From assembly GCF_937874145.1 (NCBI RefSeq), contig NZ_CALNBI010000061.1, positions 1 through 13,298 on the forward strand: DNA of 13,298 nt, written 5' to 3'. The position numbers and the translations under genes were made by a program. This stretch comes from an uncultured Chitinophaga sp. (GTDB taxonomy: Bacteria > Bacteroidota > Bacteroidia > Chitinophagales > Chitinophagaceae). Below, piece after piece: positions 6,870-13,298 of this stretch (position 1 is the first letter of the stretch; each line of letters begins with the position of its first letter). A model generated the notes under the pieces. That model saw only the letters and a program-made list of their open reading frames with translations. It was not told the DNA's origin and did no database searches.

Positions 6870-7772
6870 CTATTTTTCGGGCTGCGGATCGCTCTTTTTA
6901 GAACTGAGCCAGATACCGGCGATCACCAGTACGCCGCCGGCCCATTGCAGCGCGGTAAAAGATTCGTGCAGGAAGATGAAAGCCACGATGGCGCCGATGA
7001 CGGGGTTGAGGTTAAGGAAATTCCCAACCTGCGCGGCGGGCAGGCTTTCGAGGGCTTTGTTGTACAGGAAATAGGCCACCGCGGACGCCAGGATGCCGCA
7101 ATAGCAGAGCCCCAGCCAGGCCTGCCAGGAAATAACCGGCCATCCCAGCTGCTGTACTTCCAGCATGCCGATCGGGTAGGAGAGCACGGTGCCGATCATC
7201 ATGCTGACGGCCGTCACCTGCAACGTGTCGTAATCCTTCACGGTACGGGATAACAACGTGTACACGCTCCAGAGGCACACAGCGCCTATAATGAGCGCGC
7301 TGCCCAGGGGGCCGTTTTTCGATTCCCCGGATGTGCCAACAAATCCGACTAATATCACGCCGATGACCGACAATATAATACCGGCCACGAGCCTCCCGCT
7401 GAGGTGCTCTTTCAGGAACAGCGCGGCAGGAATGGCGATGGCCACCGGCACCAGCCCTTCGATGATGGCTCCCGTGCTGGCAGGAATGTAATGCATGCCG
7501 GTATTGAAGCAGAGATAATAGATCGTAGTGCCCGAAAGCCCCATCAGTGTCAGCTTTCCGAAAGGCAGCGGCGGCTTCGACTTCCGCCGGCTCAACAGGT
7601 AAAACGGCAGCAGCGCCAGGCAGGCGATCGTATTGCGGATGGCAGCCGCCGTGAGGGGAGGCACTTCCGTCACCACAAACTTCGTCACCGAAAAAGAACT
7701 GCCCCAGATCAGGAGCACGACGAGTATCGATAGTAGCCCGCGGGTTTGCATCGGGCTGTTGCTGTTGTTCAT
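6870..7772 (-). CDS. EamA-family (DMT superfamily) transporter
   Basis: An inner-membrane protein of about 300 residues with the ten-helix, two-repeat architecture of EamA/RhaT-like exporters. These move metabolites or amino-acid-like compounds; the substrate cannot be told from sequence. The first repeat starts with LLSILVVLLIWGSSFSVTKF, whose WGSSF segment is typical of EamA helix 1. The second starts near GSALIIGAVCLWSVYTLLSR. The helix closing each repeat carries the family's Pro/Gly-rich pattern (for example NLNPVIGAIVAFIFLHE near residue 260), and a short basic/polar tail follows. The frame could begin at an ATG at 7820, adding 16 residues (MGFIILGRRKPNGGRL), but these look unlike the family, so the ATG at 7772 is used; this choice is uncertain. 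Its stop codon lies 63 bases before the ada start, so read-through into ada is possible. Confidence 0.88.
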   Translation of the reverse strand: MNNSNSPMQTRGLLSILVVLLIWGSSFSVTKFVVTEVPPLTAAAIRNTIACLALLPFYLLSRRKSKPPLPFGKLTLMGLSGTTIYYLCFNTGMHYIPASTGAIIEGLVPVAIAIPAALFLKEHLSGRLVAGIILSVIGVILVGFVGTSGESKNGPLGSALIIGAVCLWSVYTLLSRTVKDYDTLQVTAVSMMIGTVLSYPIGMLEVQQLGWPVISWQAWLGLCYCGILASAVAYFLYNKALESLPAAQVGNFLNLNPVIGAIVAFIFLHESFTALQWAGGVLVIAGIWLSSKKSDPQPEK

Positions 7773-7984
7773 AAGCCGGCCGCCGTTAGGTTTGCGGCGC
7801 CCTAAGATAATAAACCCCATGATACCATTTTGCCTTAATGTAATGAGGAATTATTTCACAATCGATTGCAAGTAATCAGGCATTGAACGGGCCGACCCCA
7901 GTTCGTACATTGGTAACATGGACGGACGCCCGGCTATCCACGTATCTCCGGGCGCCAGCCGTCCGCTACTCCTAAATTGAAGCT
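7773..7984. promoter_or_regulatory. Divergent intergenic region, exporter / glycosidase
   Basis: Regulatory region between the divergent genes. For the plus strand, TTG (7883-7885), a 20-base spacer and TACATTGG (7906-7913, one mismatch to TAnnTTTG) make a reasonable promoter with a leader of about 65 bases. For the minus strand only TATCTTAG (7802-7809, one mismatch) is seen, without a good -33 element. No operator palindrome stands out. Confidence 0.4.
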
Positions 7985-10144
7985 ATGTATAAGAAATGGA
8001 CATGGATGATGGGCATATTGCTGGCCGCCACCGCCGCCACCGCGCAGTCTCCCGCATCCCGGAAAACCGACTGGCTCATCACGCCAGTCACCGAAATAGC
8101 GAGAATAACGGAGAAAGGGAAAGACGTGACCCTCAGCAACGGTCTTGTTTCCCGTTCTTTCCGGATCAGCCCCAACGTGGCCTGCTACGATTACATCAAC
8201 CTCAGCAACGGCCAGCAGCTCCTCCGTGCCGTGAAGCCCGAAGCACGCATCACGGTCAATGGTAAAACGTACAACGTGGGCGGCCTGAACGGCCAGCGGG
8301 AAAACGCATACCTGCTGCCGGCCTGGCTCGACGAGTTTACCGCGGGCGCCAACGATTTCGCTTACGTCCGCCACACGGTTTCAGAGCTGAAGCCGCGGGT
8401 GCAATGGACGGGGAAATACTGGGCTGCCAACCGCAAACAGGCCACCGGCCGGCAGATCGATTTCCTGTACGCAGGCAAGGCCGCCGGCACCGAAAAACTG
8501 CAGGTAACCGTCAGCTACGCGATTTACGACGGTTTGCCGCTCATCGCCAAATGGGTGACCGTGGAAAACCAAAGCGGAGCAACTGTTGCGGTGAACCAGG
8601 TGGTTCATGAAATTTTGGGTATGGTGGAAGAAGAAAGCGCCGTGATCGGGCAGCCTCATCAGCTTAAAAAGCCCCAGGGCATTTACTTCGAAACGAATTA
8701 CGCGTTCAACAACGCCATGCAATACCCCATCAGCGACCAAACCTCCCACTGGAAAAAGGATTCGTCTTATACCTCGCAGGTGAATTACGATTACGGCACG
8801 CCCTGCCTGTTCGAAGCCTACCCGGATAAAGTGACGGCGGTGGACCTGGCCAATGGCGAAAAGATTACCTCGCCAGCTACCTGGGAGCTGCTGATGGACA
8901 GCTACGACCGTGAAAGGCGCGGGCTGGCGGTAAGAAAGATGTACCGCACCATCGCGCCCTGGACCACCAGCAATCCCATCTTCATGCACCTGGTGAGCAA
9001 GAACGACCAACAGGTGACGGACGCCATCGACCAATGCGCTGCCACGGGCTACGAAGCGCTGATCCTCAGCTTCGGCAGCCACGTCAACATGGAAGACACT
9101 TCGGCCGCCAATATCGCCCGCTGGAAATCGCTCAGCGATTACGCGCACGGCAAAGGCATCCTGATCGGCGGATATTCGCTGTTCAGTTCGCGCCGCATCA
9201 GCGATAAAGACGATGTTATCAACCCCGCCACCGGCAAGCCGGGCGGCGCTTTTTTCGGCAACGCGCCCTGCTTCGGCAGCGAATGGGGGCTGGCTTACCG
9301 GGATAAAATCAAGTATTTCATCTACCAGACCGGTTTCGATATATGGGAGAACGACGGTCCCTATCCCGGCGACGTCTGCGGTTCCACCACGCACCCCGGC
9401 CACAAGGATGCGCACGACTCGCAATGGCGCCAGATGGAAATCCAGAAAGAGCTTTACCGCGACCTCAACGAGCATGGCGTATACATCAACGCGCCCGACT
9501 GGTATTTCCTGGACGGCACGCACAAGATCGCTTTGGGCTACCGCGAAGTGAATTTCTCCCTGTCCCGCGACCAACAGAAGATCCTGAACCGCCAGAACAT
9601 TTATGACGGCACCTGGGAGAAGACGCCCTCCATGGGCTGGGGCTTTGTGCCGCTGACCAAATACCAGGGCGGAGGCCCCGAAGCGGTGCTGGAACCGCTC
9701 AAGGATCACCTGGATGATTACAAACAGCTGATGTTCCAATATTACGGAGCAGGCATCCAGGCATGCTACCGCGGCCCGCGCCTGTACGATACGGAAGAAA
9801 CGAAGAAAGTAGTGAAAGAAATGGTGAGCTGGTACAAAAAATACCGCACGGTACTCAATGCCGACGTCGTTCACCTTCGCCGCGCCGACGGCCGTGACTG
9901 GGATGGCATCCTGCATGCGGACCCGCAGGGCAAAGAGAAAGGATTCCTCATCCTTTACAATCCCCTTAAAACGCCCATTACCCGTACCATCAGCATTCCG
10001 TTGTATTATACGGGGCTTACCAGCACCGCCAAACTGCTGGCCAATGGCGTTACGGCGAAATCATACACCATAGGGCGTAATTACAACATCGAAATGACGG
10101 TAACATTGGCGCCGGAAAGTTATAACTGGTGGGTGGTGCAGTAG
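7985..10144 (+). CDS. Secreted TIM-barrel glycoside hydrolase candidate (GH36/alpha-galactosidase-like)
   Basis: A 719-residue exported protein. Residues 1-20 form a signal peptide (basic MYKK, hydrophobic core, AATA before QS), with no lipobox Cys, so it is probably periplasmic. Residues about 45-270 look like the beta-sandwich that precedes the barrel in GH36-like enzymes, including 'YDGLPLIAKWVTVENQSG'. The central part (about 320-620) has barrel-like blocks: EALILSFGSHVNMED, FDIWENDGPYPGD (D452, E455, D457) and NAPDWYFLDG (D505, D510). A C-terminal beta domain with KGFLILYNP follows. D457 is the best nucleophile candidate by analogy with clan GH-D, and D505 or D510 could serve as acid/base; this is inference. 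I cannot place it firmly in a numbered family, and the substrate is unknown. No SusC/SusD pair or sugar regulator lies nearby, so it is outside any visible polysaccharide-utilisation locus. A promoter candidate lies upstream. Confidence 0.7.
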   Translation: MYKKWTWMMGILLAATAATAQSPASRKTDWLITPVTEIARITEKGKDVTLSNGLVSRSFRISPNVACYDYINLSNGQQLLRAVKPEARITVNGKTYNVGGLNGQRENAYLLPAWLDEFTAGANDFAYVRHTVSELKPRVQWTGKYWAANRKQATGRQIDFLYAGKAAGTEKLQVTVSYAIYDGLPLIAKWVTVENQSGATVAVNQVVHEILGMVEEESAVIGQPHQLKKPQGIYFETNYAFNNAMQYPISDQTSHWKKDSSYTSQVNYDYGTPCLFEAYPDKVTAVDLANGEKITSPATWELLMDSYDRERRGLAVRKMYRTIAPWTTSNPIFMHLVSKNDQQVTDAIDQCAATGYEALILSFGSHVNMEDTSAANIARWKSLSDYAHGKGILIGGYSLFSSRRISDKDDVINPATGKPGGAFFGNAPCFGSEWGLAYRDKIKYFIYQTGFDIWENDGPYPGDVCGSTTHPGHKDAHDSQWRQMEIQKELYRDLNEHGVYINAPDWYFLDGTHKIALGYREVNFSLSRDQQKILNRQNIYDGTWEKTPSMGWGFVPLTKYQGGGPEAVLEPLKDHLDDYKQLMFQYYGAGIQACYRGPRLYDTEETKKVVKEMVSWYKKYRTVLNADVVHLRRADGRDWDGILHADPQGKEKGFLILYNPLKTPITRTISIPLYYTGLTSTAKLLANGVTAKSYTIGRNYNIEMTVTLAPESYNWWVVQ

Positions 10145-10172
10145 AATGCTAAAAGGTAAATCCCCGGTATGG

Positions 10173-10206
10173 GAAAGGGGCAGCTCCGGATGGTGCTGCC
10201 CCTTTC
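10173..10206. terminator. Bidirectional terminator between convergent genes
   Basis: GAAAGGGGCAGC (10173-10184) and GCTGCCCCTTTC (10195-10206) form a perfect 12-bp stem around a 10-base loop. It lies 28 bases after the glycosidase stop and 21 bases after the amino-acid permease stop on the other strand, so it can serve both. No long T-run follows in either direction; the A-rich and T-rich ends of the stem are the only U-tract. Confidence 0.7.
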
Positions 10207-10227
10207 ACGTATTTGAAAGCAAATGAA

Positions 10228-11667
10228 TTATAGTGCCGCGCTGTTCTTCCTGCTTTTCACGACTTTGTAACAGATGTAAAGGAACACCAGCCACACAGGG
10301 ATCAGCATCACGGGCAGCGCCATGCCGGTGAGCAGCATGAGCCCGAGGATGCCGGTGAGGAAGATGAGGCAGATGTAATTGGAAATGGGATAGAGGAACG
10401 AAGGGAACTTCGTGGCTGCCATGCCGCCTTTATAACGCTGCCGGAATTTCAGGTGCACCACGCTGATCATCAGCCAGTTGATGATGAGTGCCGATACCAC
10501 CAGCGACATCAGCGCGTGGAGGGCCTTTTCGGGCATGAGCTTGTTGATGATGATGCAGATCGCCACAAACAAACCAGAAATCACGATAGCCAGCACGGGT
10601 ACGTGGTTTTTGTTCAGGCGCGACAGGATAGCCGGGGCATTGCCCTGTTCGGCCAGGCCGTACAACATGCGGGAATTACTGTATACGCAGCTGTTGTAAA
10701 CCGACAATGCCGCCGTGAGCACAATCAGGTTGAGCGCGTTGGCGATCAGGCTGGTAAAATAAATGGTTTTGCCGAACATGGTGAACTGGAAGCCTTTGAG
10801 GCTTTCGAATACCATCACGAAGGGGCTGCTGTCTGTCGTAATATTTTTCCAGGGGGAAAGGGCGAAAAGAATGATAAGGGCGCCTACATAGAATATCAGG
10901 ATCCGGTAAATCACCTGATTGGTGGCGCGGGGGATGGTTTTCTCCGGCTGGTCGGCTTCCGCGGCGGTGATCCCGATGAGCTCGAGGCCGCCGAAGGAGA
11001 ACATGATCAAGGCCAGCGCGGCGAGGAGGCCCTGGTAATTGCCCTGCCCGTCGGACTGGAGGAGCCCTTTGGGGAAGAAGCCGCCGTCGTTCCAGAGGTT
11101 ATTGATGCTCGCCTGCGGGCCGCCGTTCCCGCTGAAAAGCAGGTAGACGCCGAAGATGATCATAGCGATAATAGCCACTACTTTCACGATGGAAAACCAA
11201 AACTCGGCTTCCCCGTAAACTTTCACGGAACTGAGGTTCAGGGCGTTGATAGTGATGAAGAAGAAAAGGCTGGACGCCCATAAGGGGATCTCCGGCCACC
11301 AGAACTGCACGTAAATGCCGATAGCGGTGAGCTCGGACATACTTACGAGGATGTACAGCACCCAGTAATTCCATCCGGAAGCGAAGCCCGCGAAGGTGCC
11401 CCAGTATTTATAGGCGAAGTGGCTGAAGCTCCCGGAAACCGGTTCTTCCACGACCATTTCGCCCAGCTGGCGCATAATAAAAAATGCGATGACCCCTGCC
11501 AGCGCATACCCTAAAATCACAGAAGGCCCCGCCTGTACGGCGGCCGGACCGATGCCGAGGAATAGTCCCGTGCCGATGGCGCCTCCCAGGGCGATCAGCT
11601 GAATGTGGCGGTTTTGAAGCCCCCGTTCCAGCTTGCGGTCGGCGGACTGTTCGTTGTTATGTTTCAA
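10228..11667 (-). CDS. AroP/PheP-type aromatic amino-acid permease (APC superfamily)
   Basis: A 479-residue inner-membrane proton-coupled amino-acid importer with 12 predicted helices. It closely follows enterobacterial AroP and PheP. Shared blocks include LERGLQNRHIQLIALGGAIGTGLFLG (residues 13-38, with the substrate-binding glycine motif in helix 1), MRQLGEMVVEEPVSGSFSHF, SGNGGPQA, FSFGGLELIGITAAEADQPE (helix 6) and LSVYNSCVYSNSRMLYGLAEQGNAP. AroP rather than a generic permease is suggested by the last block, but phenylalanine, tyrosine and tryptophan specificity is inferred. The first possible start is a TTG at 11667, because an in-frame TAG stands 6 bases before it; beginning later would lose the conserved N-terminus, so TTG initiation is likely. 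No Shine-Dalgarno sequence is seen. The gene is convergent with the glycosidase and divergent from the Imm51-like gene. Confidence 0.92.
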   Translation of the reverse strand: MKHNNEQSADRKLERGLQNRHIQLIALGGAIGTGLFLGIGPAAVQAGPSVILGYALAGVIAFFIMRQLGEMVVEEPVSGSFSHFAYKYWGTFAGFASGWNYWVLYILVSMSELTAIGIYVQFWWPEIPLWASSLFFFITINALNLSSVKVYGEAEFWFSIVKVVAIIAMIIFGVYLLFSGNGGPQASINNLWNDGGFFPKGLLQSDGQGNYQGLLAALALIMFSFGGLELIGITAAEADQPEKTIPRATNQVIYRILIFYVGALIILFALSPWKNITTDSSPFVMVFESLKGFQFTMFGKTIYFTSLIANALNLIVLTAALSVYNSCVYSNSRMLYGLAEQGNAPAILSRLNKNHVPVLAIVISGLFVAICIIINKLMPEKALHALMSLVVSALIINWLMISVVHLKFRQRYKGGMAATKFPSFLYPISNYICLIFLTGILGLMLLTGMALPVMLIPVWLVFLYICYKVVKSRKNSAAL

Positions 11668-11744
11668 TGTCTAAAGGTGGATATGATTGTAATATGTGTT
11701 ATTTTTCGCTAAAAATATTCCCGTACCGTTAAAATTCTTTCCGA
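11668..11744. promoter_or_regulatory. Short divergent AT-rich gap, permease / Imm51-like gene
   Basis: Only 77 bases separate the two divergent starts, so promoters for both must lie here or overlap. It is A+T-rich. One-mismatch -7-like boxes exist on each strand (TATTTTTC on plus, TATTTTTA on minus), but neither has a matching -33 element at the right distance. Confidence 0.3.
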
Positions 11745-12116
11745 ATGACCCAATCGCACCAACAAGTTGGAGAAACATTCCCTTTTACTTTGTACGACGA
11801 CGGAGGCGCTCCCGGCTTGATCGCTGCCCTCGAATCCGACGCCTTGTTTCCCCGTTACTACAATTTTTTCGAAGAAATGGGATATGAAGGAAATGGGCCA
11901 TGCTGGGAGGGGCATATTTCACAAATCCTCATGGAACTGGACGCAAATTTGCTTTCCCGGATTCAGTTTGATGCGGAAGCTGGTTCGCTGCTGGCTTTTT
12001 TTCAATCTGAAGAAGACAGGAGCCAGTTCCTGCGCATCATTTGTCCTGTTTTCAACGATTTTGAAGAATTAAGAGATTGGGTGAGCGTGGCTGACAGGGA
12101 CGCGATGGACGATTGA
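11745..12116 (+). CDS. Imm51-like immunity protein family member
   Basis: A small acidic cytoplasmic protein of 123 residues with no signal peptide or membrane segment. The segment GYEGNGPCWEG (residues 46-56, with Trp54) followed by a helix, then a hydrophobic strand with SLLAFFQSEE (81-90) and an acidic C-terminal helix, recalls Imm51, a family of immunity proteins that neutralise partner toxins of polymorphic-toxin systems. I assign this from motif resemblance only. No toxin gene is next to it: the neighbours are an amino-acid permease and an ArsR repressor. It could therefore be an orphan immunity gene protecting against toxins from other strains, or a domesticated relative with another job. 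It forms its own transcription unit, divergent from the permease and closed by a strong terminator. Confidence 0.55.
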   Translation: MTQSHQQVGETFPFTLYDDGGAPGLIAALESDALFPRYYNFFEEMGYEGNGPCWEGHISQILMELDANLLSRIQFDAEAGSLLAFFQSEEDRSQFLRIICPVFNDFEELRDWVSVADRDAMDD

Positions 12117-12144
12117 TTTTCTACCCGCCAGTAAAACGTATCAG

Positions 12145-12174
12145 AGGGAACAACGCCTGTTGTTCCCTTTTTTT
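12145..12174 (+). terminator. Intrinsic terminator of the Imm51-like gene
   Basis: AGGGAACAAC (12145-12154) and GTTGTTCCCT (12159-12168) form a perfect 10-bp stem with a 4-base GCCT loop, followed by a run of seven T residues counted from the last stem base. It isolates the gene from the downstream repressor operon. Confidence 0.9.
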
Positions 12175-12190
12175 ATCCAGCCCAAAATAA

Positions 12191-12242
12191 TATGTAGGTA
12201 AATCCCTACATATTCCTATATTTGTAGGGAAATGCCTACATA
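12191..12242 (+). promoter_or_regulatory. Two tandem operators bracketing the arsR-type promoter
   Basis: Two palindromes share TGTAGG-N6-CCTACA: 12193-12210 and 12223-12240. The first is a perfect 8-bp repeat when extended outward (12191-12212). As 20-base units (12193-12212 and 12223-12242) they differ at two positions, and their starts are 30 bp apart, close to three helical turns. A perfect -7 box TATATTTG (12217-12224) overlaps the left edge of the second copy, while the first covers the -33 area, which lacks a good TTTG. The coding sequence starts immediately after. This is the arrangement expected for autorepression by the ArsR-type protein; binding is inferred. Confidence 0.75.
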
Positions 12243-12617
12243 ATGGAAAGAAGAAGAGACGTATTCCAGGCGATAGCCGACCCCACCCGCCGGGGCATTA
12301 TTCAACTGCTGGCCGACCGCCCGCTGACGATGAACGCCATCGCGGATTATTTTGATACCAGCCGCCCCACCGTTTCAGAGCACGTAAAGCTCCTCGAAGA
12401 ATGCGGGCTGGTGGTGATCCGGAAAGAAGGACGGGAACGCCATTGCGAAGTACGGCTCGAAAAACTGTCGGAAGTGGCCGATTGGGTAGCCCAATACACC
12501 GCTTCCTGGAACAAGACCCTTAATATCATGGAATCCTATCTCCTGAAAATAGAACCCGAATCAAAAAAATCAAAACATGAAAAACACGACAAACACCGCA
12601 AGTCCCGCGGCAAATGA
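12243..12617 (+). CDS. ArsR-family winged-helix repressor
   Basis: A 124-residue DNA-binding repressor. DVFQAIADPTRRGIIQLL (residues 6-23) is the classic ArsR opening. The helix-turn-helix covers about 29-52 (LTMNAIADYFDTSRPTVSEHVKLL), and the wing is at about 56-72 (VVIRKEGRERHCEV). The metal-binding ELCVCDL motif of the arsenic and cadmium sensors is absent, so a metal signal is unlikely. Members of this branch are typically encoded just before an AHSA1/SRPBCC gene, as here. The last 20 or so residues are an unusual Lys/His-rich tail (KKSKHEKHDKHRK), encoded largely within the overlap with the next gene. The ATG starts directly after two palindromic operators, leaving a leader of about a dozen bases, which suggests tight autoregulation. 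Confidence 0.92.
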   Translation: MERRRDVFQAIADPTRRGIIQLLADRPLTMNAIADYFDTSRPTVSEHVKLLEECGLVVIRKEGRERHCEVRLEKLSEVADWVAQYTASWNKTLNIMESYLLKIEPESKKSKHEKHDKHRKSRGK

Positions 12618-13080
12618 AGTCCACATCACGCGGACGGTCAACTTTCCCCGCGCGCTCGTTTTCCAGATCTGGAGCGACCCCGAACATCTCCCGCGCTGGT
12701 TTGCCCCCGATGGCTGCGGCATTCATTTTACCACGCTGGACATCCGGCCCGGCGGGCGCTTCCATTCCTGCGTGCATACACCCGACGGCAAGGATTGCTG
12801 GTGCGTGGGCGAATACCTCGAAGTGAAAGCGCCGGAAAAAATCGTGTACAATATCGCCATCGCCGACGAAGAGGGTAACCGCCGCACTTCCGCCGAAGCC
12901 GGCATGGATCCCGCCTGGCCGGACGAAACGCTTGTCTCCGTTACCTTCCACGCGTTGGATGACAATCGCACCGAAATCATCCTCCATCAGGCTGCTCCGG
13001 CCGACGTTGCGCGCAGAACAGGCGCTTATCCCAGCTGGCTGCAAATGCTGGATCGCATGGAAGCGGCGCTCGCTGCGTAA
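12577..13080 (+). CDS. SRPBCC (AHSA1/Aha1-like) domain protein
   Basis: A 167-residue cytoplasmic protein of the START/SRPBCC fold, which binds hydrophobic ligands in a deep cavity; the ligand is unknown. Family marks are the opening ITRTVNFPRALVFQIWSDPEHLPRWFAPDG (residues 17-46), the LDIRPGGRF turn (54-62), the central GEYLEV-PEKIVY strands (78-91), and the C-terminal helix after SWLQMLDRMEAAL (153-165). The start overlaps the repressor gene by 41 bases in another frame; it is preceded by an A-rich stretch and is the only nearby ATG, so translation is probably coupled to the repressor. In the common repressor/AHSA1 pairs the two are co-transcribed and the repressor controls both. Cys residues at 47, 65, 74 and 76 are more numerous than usual and might be worth noting as a redox or metal feature, though no motif is recognised. 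Confidence 0.9.
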   Translation: MKNTTNTASPAANEVHITRTVNFPRALVFQIWSDPEHLPRWFAPDGCGIHFTTLDIRPGGRFHSCVHTPDGKDCWCVGEYLEVKAPEKIVYNIAIADEEGNRRTSAEAGMDPAWPDETLVSVTFHALDDNRTEIILHQAAPADVARRTGAYPSWLQMLDRMEAALAA

Positions 13081-13138
13081 CGCTGATTTATTTCGCATCC
13101 TTCCAACAATGAGCCGGGAAAATTGTAAATTGTTGGGT

Positions 13139-13298
13139 ATGCATGTACGATCCGGCTATCCTTCCCGTTTCTGGCTGACCGCCATACTTTGCTGCCTGTT
13201 TTCCGTAGCCGGATTCGGGCAGCAGGCGGATTCAACCGCCGTTCACGGGAAGGATTCCGTGCTGCAGTCTATCCGCTCCATGCTGCAAAAGGCGCCTG
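13139..13298 (+). CDS. Exported protein, N-terminal part only (cut by window end)
   Basis: The first 53 codons of a gene that runs past the window. The protein begins MHVRSGYPSRFW and has a basic N-terminus followed by a hydrophobic stretch (LTAILCCLFSVAGFG, residues 13-27) ending in GFG-QQADS, a typical Bacteroidota signal-peptide end just after residue 28. The mature part starts polar (DSTAVHGKDSVLQSIRSML). Two Cys lie inside the hydrophobic core but not in a clear lipobox position. An in-frame ATG at 13109 would add ten residues; the later ATG gives the more normal signal peptide. The family cannot be told from this fragment. It lies 58 bases after the SRPBCC gene with no terminator seen between, so co-transcription is possible. 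Confidence 0.6.
   Translation, partial: MHVRSGYPSRFWLTAILCCLFSVAGFGQQADSTAVHGKDSVLQSIRSMLQKAP

Noticed and set aside
8381..9916. A 511-codon open frame on the minus strand, antisense to the glycosidase.
   Set aside because: The plus-strand protein has a signal peptide and enzyme-like motifs throughout. The antisense product has no recognisable domain, and such long shadow frames are expected opposite GC-rich genes.
12193..12242. The repeated 20-base units as a small CRISPR or other repeat array.
   Set aside because: There are only two copies, palindromic and placed over a promoter directly before a repressor gene, which fits operators and not a CRISPR array.

Overview
This 13.3 kb window looks like chromosome of a GC-rich member of the Bacteroidota, most likely a Chitinophaga-like Chitinophagaceae. 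That is an inference from several features: a two-repeat FtsX/MacB permease without its own ATPase, a Bacteroidota-type secreted sugar enzyme, gene starts without a Shine-Dalgarno sequence, and several matches to the Bacteroidota promoter pattern (TTTG near -33, TAnnTTTG near -7). No rRNA, tRNA, CRISPR array or recognisable insertion sequence was seen.

Layout from left to right. The window opens inside a Ca2+-type P-type ATPase (1-2220, +). A conspicuously AT-rich islet follows (about 2225-3230), holding a DUF3800 gene (+). On the opposite strand it also holds a compact promoter-to-terminator unit that could encode an RNA of about 60 nt. Then come three minus-strand genes: a MacB/FtsX-type permease (3272-5656), the adaptive-response methyltransferase/regulator Ada (5730-6806, with its own promoter candidate) and an EamA-family drug/metabolite exporter (6870-7772). 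Divergent from the exporter is a secreted TIM-barrel glycosidase candidate (7985-10144, +). It converges on an AroP/PheP-type amino-acid permease (10228-11667, -), and the two share a perfect 12-bp hairpin.

Divergent from the permease is a small acidic protein resembling Imm51 immunity proteins (11745-12116, +), closed by a textbook intrinsic terminator. Next is an ArsR-type repressor overlapping an AHSA1/SRPBCC protein (12243-13080, +). Their promoter carries two near-identical palindromic operators 30 bp apart with a perfect TAnnTTTG box between them. The window ends in the first 53 codons of an exported protein.

Most of this is ordinary housekeeping and transport content, with no large shared pathway. 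The parts most worth a second look are the AT-rich DUF3800/RNA islet, the orphan immunity-like gene, the operator array, the unassigned glycosidase, and an Asp-to-Ala change in a normally invariant motif of the P-type ATPase. No complete new multi-gene system is evident. The DUF3800 gene with its adjacent antisense RNA unit is the best candidate for something undescribed.
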